From contig CALNXK010000016.1 of assembly GCA_942486035.1 (NCBI GenBank), positions 3,752,501 to 3,816,500 on the forward strand: a stretch of DNA of 64,000 nt. Reading direction: 5' to 3'. The notes beneath the pieces were generated by a model, which saw nothing but the letters and a program-made list of their open reading frames with translations, searched no databases and was not told where the DNA came from. Position 1 is the stretch's first letter. Each line of letters begins with the position of its first letter. The position numbers and the translations under genes were made by a program. The DNA comes from Porites lobata (Eukaryota; Cnidaria; Anthozoa; Scleractinia; Poritidae). Below, one piece after another: positions 59,493 to 64,000 of the stretch.

Positions 59493-60742
59493 TAAACCTC
59501 TTTTTCAATTTTCTCTTTTCCATCATTGTTGTGGTTGCGCTGAGTTTCCTAGTAGCATTACTACATAAAACAGTTCTTCGTATGGGATCATTTTGCTGGA
59601 ATAAGCGATGATTTCATGGAAAACGCACGTGAAGATCTAGTGAGGATTGTACAGGAGGATCAAGGAGGCTATAAAGATTGAGACAAGATGCTCCTCTCTT
59701 AACCAGGATGAGGCAGGGCTGGAGCAGCCAAACATCCATGTTCCACTTCTTCTGTCACCTAACCATCCTAAGATCATGTGACTGCTGTGCAACCATACAC
59801 TTTCGATTGATGAAAGCTGAGCGATTCAGTTGAGATGCAATGCATTTTGGAACAAATTTGTTACGTTTCCAGTCTATAATTTCTTTAAACTTAGCAACCA
59901 ATGAGACGTACATGGTCTTTTCCTTTTTTAGCAAAAAGATAATCAAGCACCCAGAAAAGAGAAAAAGGATTTGGACGTCAAAGCCAGTCTGACAGGATGT
60001 TTTCTTCTGTAATTGGTGGTAAGTGAGAAAAGTTATCTACATTTAGATATCGGTATAGTTAATGCAAAATAATGTCAGGGCTGCTAAGAGGAGGGGGCTG
60101 GGGATTTCTGCCGGCTACTATCAATGTGGCCCCCGGCTTCTTTCATAGGAAACTAGAAGAAAAAAAGGAGCAGAAAAGAACTTTCTAGCCGTTTTATTCT
60201 CTGTCTACTTGTTGTATTTACCTGACAACTTGAAATTTTAGTGACATCCCTGAATGTCTCATATCTGTAATGATTAAGAAATGACATTACTTTAATTTGC
60301 TGGTTGTCAAAACGCCTCTTGCTGCATAGTATAAACCATTCTTACAAACTAAACCTAAGGGGCCTTAGTAACTGCTTGAAAGTACTTATTGCATTGTAAG
60401 GTGCTTCTTGACTGCCTTGTAGCAGTCTCTTGGGATATTCAGTAGTTTTCTCTCTAGACTTGCCCACAAGTCGAGCGCAAAGTGCAAGCTAGTAATTTTT
60501 TTTATGTTTTCTGTGGCAAAGAAAGCAAGAGACTGGGAGCTTGACTTGTTTCCCTTGAGGAAAATCGCATCAAGTGATGTCATTTTAGCGTGAGCTATTT
60601 GAGTCCAGACTAGGCAGAGCTGTCAAAGTATGCCAAAATAAAAACAGACTGTTCGGTAATGTTTTTTTGGCCTGAAAAATCTGGCTCTTGCTAGTCTCAC
60701 GAGTGGTAAGGAAAAAAGAATTACAGTAAAACTTCAGTGCAC

Positions 60743-60966
60743 ATTGCTCTTCCTGACAATGTTTGCCAACAATGCGGTGAATCAATAGAGAATCCTGCAC
60801 CATTAAAAAAAGGAGGTGACTGTTTACAGGTGCAGAGAAAACGAAAACTTGTTAATAATCTGGAATTTTTTGTCAGTTCTGCATTTATTCATTCGGATTT
60901 GCAATCACAAATAATTTGCCGGAACTGCGCTGATCGGGTCGAAAAACTAACAAAAAAAGTTGTGTA
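60743..60966 (+). CDS. Possible exon with a C2-C2 zinc-binding pattern
   Basis: Open after a good acceptor (gaattacag). It reads through VCQQCGES and, about 43 residues later, IICRNCADRVEKL, ending in TAG. The CxxC...CxxC spacing with a following basic/helical stretch is zinc-finger-like and resembles N-terminal domains that recur in repetitive cnidarian gene families, but I cannot name the family. There is no start codon of its own. Confidence 0.4.
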
Positions 60967-61551
60967 GGTTAGAAAAATTTTTTCACGGCGTACATGCTCA
61001 ATGCACTTTTCACCGTCAGCTGCCAGAAAAGATCAAATCTAGGGATCAGAATCTAAGGCTAAGAGATGTGCTATTCATGGTACAACAACCAAACAAATGA
61101 GCTAAATTTCGTCTCTTTTGCCATATCGTTATAAATCAAAAACTTAGGGAGCAATTTGAAATGTCAAGCTCAATGCCTGAGTTGCTCGCTCTCTACTGGT
61201 GCCGACGAAAACACATCCTTTGCACCACAGAGATGTTCACCAACATTTTTGTAGTTTTACGATAGCTTTCCATAACCAGTTTGGTAGAACACATTGCACT
61301 CGGCTTTGCATTTGAATACGGGTGATAGAGGAGATATTGATCACGAAATAACCAAATTAATACAACCCGCAGTTAGAAAATAAAGAACTGCTGCAATCAT
61401 CGTCTTACTTGAATTTAGATCGTAACAGCTGAAGTTACGTTTTATGAGGTGTGTTCGGGGCTTATTGATGGCGCACCAGGAAAAACCATTTGTGATTGGC
61501 TAAAACCTACAGGAGGAAAATTCCTCCTGTAAATTGGCGTGCTGCAGAGGA

Positions 61552-61857
61552 TTAAAGTCCTTTGTGCTGGGGTCTACTACCGGAACCAGAAACGAGAAGC
61601 GAAGGACTTTGAGAAAGTCTATATTTTCTCCCAAGTGAGTAGATAGCATACAGAAACAGATCCACTGGCATTGATTGTTGCCAATGTTTTGGAGTAGGAA
61701 TCTTCACTTCCATGTCCTTATTCACTAAGTTGGTTATTTGATAAAAACAAACGAAGTTTGACTTCTTCTTAGAAATTGTGACCTCTTGTGCAAAAATGCA
61801 CACCAAAGGCCTTCCTTTTAAATGGGTGAAATGGACAGCTACCGTACAGGTTAGCAA
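61552..61857 (-). CDS. Hypothetical ORF or 3' exon, unrecognised
   Basis: Open frame with balanced composition (LVCIFAQEVTISKKK; FVCFYQITNLVNKD; PTPKHWQQSMPVDLFLYAIY), ending in TAA. A possible acceptor (cggtag) lies near its start. Composition looks protein-like, but no family is recognised. Confidence 0.3.
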   Translation of the reverse strand: MLTCTVAVHFTHLKGRPLVCIFAQEVTISKKKSNFVCFYQITNLVNKDMEVKIPTPKHWQQSMPVDLFLYAIYSLGRKYRLSQSPSLLVSGSGSRPQHKGL

Positions 61858-62130
61858 ATTAATATTAATGGCTTGTAACTGGTTTTAACAGGTCCATTGT
61901 TATTAGTATTCTGAACAGCTAACACAAAATAATTGTTACCAAAACAGCAGAATGGCTTAAAGGAACAGTATACTATCACTGCGCATGTAGCAAACTTTGA
62001 CTTTCTGACAGGATGTTGCGAATTCCAATGATGTGAGAAGAGTAAGAGAACCTACACTAAAACTTCTCAGAATTACAGATCAAGGATAAATTTTTCCTGT
62101 CAAGTTTCGATTTAGCAAAATTGGGATTTT

Positions 62131-62286
62131 TTGGCGTTACCTTCTTTGCCTTTGGCTGGAGGATCAAAAGAAGGGAAGCGCTTTAATGCCAGTCGAAGGC
62201 TTATTTCTTCCGCCAGCTTCCTTACAAGGTCAGATAATAGTGAAAGGAATACGCCGAAATGGAACAGCAACAATGAAGACTATGTA
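62131..62286 (+). CDS. Possible exon ending in a strong donor
   Basis: The open frame runs through GGSKEGKRFNASRRLISSAS and NSERNTPKWNSNNEDY, then meets gtaaga. Basic, Ser-rich and linker-like. It could be the exon following 60743-60966 in the same gene; phase could not be checked because neither outer border is certain. Confidence 0.25.
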
Positions 62287-64000
62287 AGAAAGAAACCATT
62301 GAGACATGGATGTGACCGAGGAGATCTTGTGGAATTAAGCTTTGCGAAGCACAATGTGTTGCAACGATGTGTTAGTAAACTTTTAAATAAACCGTCCTAC
62401 GGCTGACAAAATCAAACAAATAGGCACAACATGTTTTGAGAAAAGAGTGCAAAGAAATCATAATATAATGCTTGACTAACATTTGTGATGCCTCATAGTG
62501 TTGAGATTGCATTTTTGTTTAATATAATTATCTTTCAAACTTTTGCAGCTAGAACATGAGCAAATATTACTGGACTTGGATTTGCCACAAATTAACCTCT
62601 GACTCAAGTTTCACAGCAGAAAAGCTGCATTAAAAGCGAGTGGAACAAGCTTTTTGGGTTGCGAGGTGGCTGAGCTAGCAACAAAATTGCGATAAGTCTT
62701 TGTGCCGTGAGCAAAATTTTAAATAAGAGGAAAGACATCTTCGAAAATCTAACATAATAAGTCTAGAGAACGTAAACAACAAATCTCCATTGGCGGTGCG
62801 GTCTGGAAGGAAATTTTGTAGTGCAATAATTATGATAGTTTTATTGTCTTTTTAAGAAAGAAAAAGATGACGCTCACATGTGCTCATAATGAGGACACTG
62901 TCCCCTAAGAAATGTTTGAACGGGTCGACATATACAGCTTAACATTTAGTTTTAGCTGGAATGACTTATGAAAAACAATCCTGCCAAATCAAAAGGGCAA
63001 ATGAATCTGAACCCTTCTGCTGCAACAAAAATTTATTAGCTTCCTACGGCTGTTTGTTTTTGTATGTACAATCACAGACTTATTACAGCAATTATTTATT
63101 AAAGCGAAATCATCGAGTATTTAATATTCACCACTTTATTGCACAAACAAACAAATGACTGAAACCGTTTTGTAGCAGCTTTGTATTGTGTTAAAATGTT
63201 TGCCCCTTGCTGTTTTGAAAGGCATGAACCTTGCCAAATTTGCACAAAGCAGACCAGAGTGATGTATCCAATCAGTGACAAACACTTGAAGAAGTAGGGT
63301 GCGTTATCATGGATATCCATCTGTTGTCATGGATCTGTCTCTGTTTACTCTTCATTTCTTATAAAACCATCATGCTAGAATACATGTACGATTAACTTAA
63401 AGTGCGTGAAGATGAGGCAAATCTTAGCTACACTGTAAAGTGCAACAGTTTATACAAGATGTATGTCGGTTGCCAGTATTAGTGTTATGAGCAATCCTCT
63501 AAGGAAGCTTAGACTTTCTAAAAGTCCTTTATTGTTTTTTCCTGGTTTGTTATGCCATTTTAAAGGAATTTTCATACCTGTTTGGCACGGAATTCACCGG
63601 TCAAAAATTCTACCAGTGACATCATGACAATTGACCAATAGGACAGTCGAGTTATATTTCATGCCGCTCCCGACACAGCATATGTCGCTTGCTTGGTTGC
63701 AACGCAAGGTTATGCATTGAAACTCGCTTTGCTCACTTTTAAGAACTAAGGAGAGGTCGACTTTTAGCAAGTCTAAAGGAAGCTGTGCAACCCAATTTAA
63801 ACATCGTGTGATGAATTAACTAACTTAAAAGTACATGTAAAAGACAAGAAACTAACAGCAGTGGATCTAACAATGAAGGTACATATTAAGAAGACATTGA
63901 CTAACATTGGATGAGCTGATGGAGAGGGAAAGTTAATTAAGTTTTTTTCCCTAAAAAAACACACACTCAACAATAACAACAACAGCAGTATTTAACAGCC

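Larger units (their letters stand above)
58085..64000. other. Region right of the transposon without a confident gene
   Basis: AT-rich. It holds a ttggtggacc / gtccaccaa hairpin (about 58187-58211), the palindromic element at 58483-58900, a small aggaggaaaattcctcct palindrome (about 61511-61528) and the candidate exons listed separately. From 62400 to 64000 I see no supported feature. Confidence 0.5.

Overview
This is an animal genome window, most likely from an anthozoan cnidarian and plausibly a stony coral. It is AT-rich and has long introns with GT-AG borders. Palindromic and terminal-inverted-repeat (TIR) elements are dense, and the genes are of metazoan type (von Willebrand A, laminin-G, pentraxin, SLC22). 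The species cannot be named from the sequence. Both main gene models were assembled by hand from splice sites and reading-frame phase, and each joins to a whole number of codons with no internal stop.

Layout. (1) 1.9-21.2 kb, minus strand: one complete gene with 19 coding exons (5,565 nt, 1,854 aa). It encodes a secreted mosaic protein: signal peptide, Tyr/Pro/Ser-rich stretch, a Cys module, Cys/Pro repeats, a second Cys-rich region with Pro-Lys repeats, four vWA domains with a Ser/Gly-rich linker, and a C-terminal laminin-G/concanavalin-like domain. (2) 23.4-26.2 kb, plus strand: a short pentraxin gene (about 229 aa), divergent from the vWA gene. (3) 28.6-32.4 kb, plus strand: a tandem duplicate of the pentraxin gene that has no start codon, has a frameshift in a run of nine A, and lacks the calcium loop, so it is probably a pseudogene. 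(4) 33.2-50.4 kb, plus strand: a complete SLC22-family transporter gene (11 coding exons, 1,764 nt, 587 aa). (5) 53.37-58.08 kb: a 4.7-kb transposon with about 200-bp TIRs and TTAA target duplications (Kolobok/piggyBac-type target, Kolobok-like ends). (6) 58-64 kb: no confident gene, a few short ORFs that could be exons of an unrecognised gene or element, and palindromic repeats.

How the pieces relate. The vWA protein and the pentraxin are both secreted and both have a concanavalin-like (LamG/pentraxin) fold. They lie head to head about 2.7 kb apart (ATG to ATG), which would allow joint control, but nothing in the sequence proves it. Matrix (mesoglea or skeletal organic matrix) function for the vWA protein and pattern recognition for the pentraxin are inferences from domain content. 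All introns between vWA-gene modules except one are phase 1. Two same-orientation copies of one repeat flank exons 8-10, so recombination between them would remove a whole vWA module in frame. The rest of the window is intron and intergenic DNA filled with small non-autonomous elements, listed individually below.
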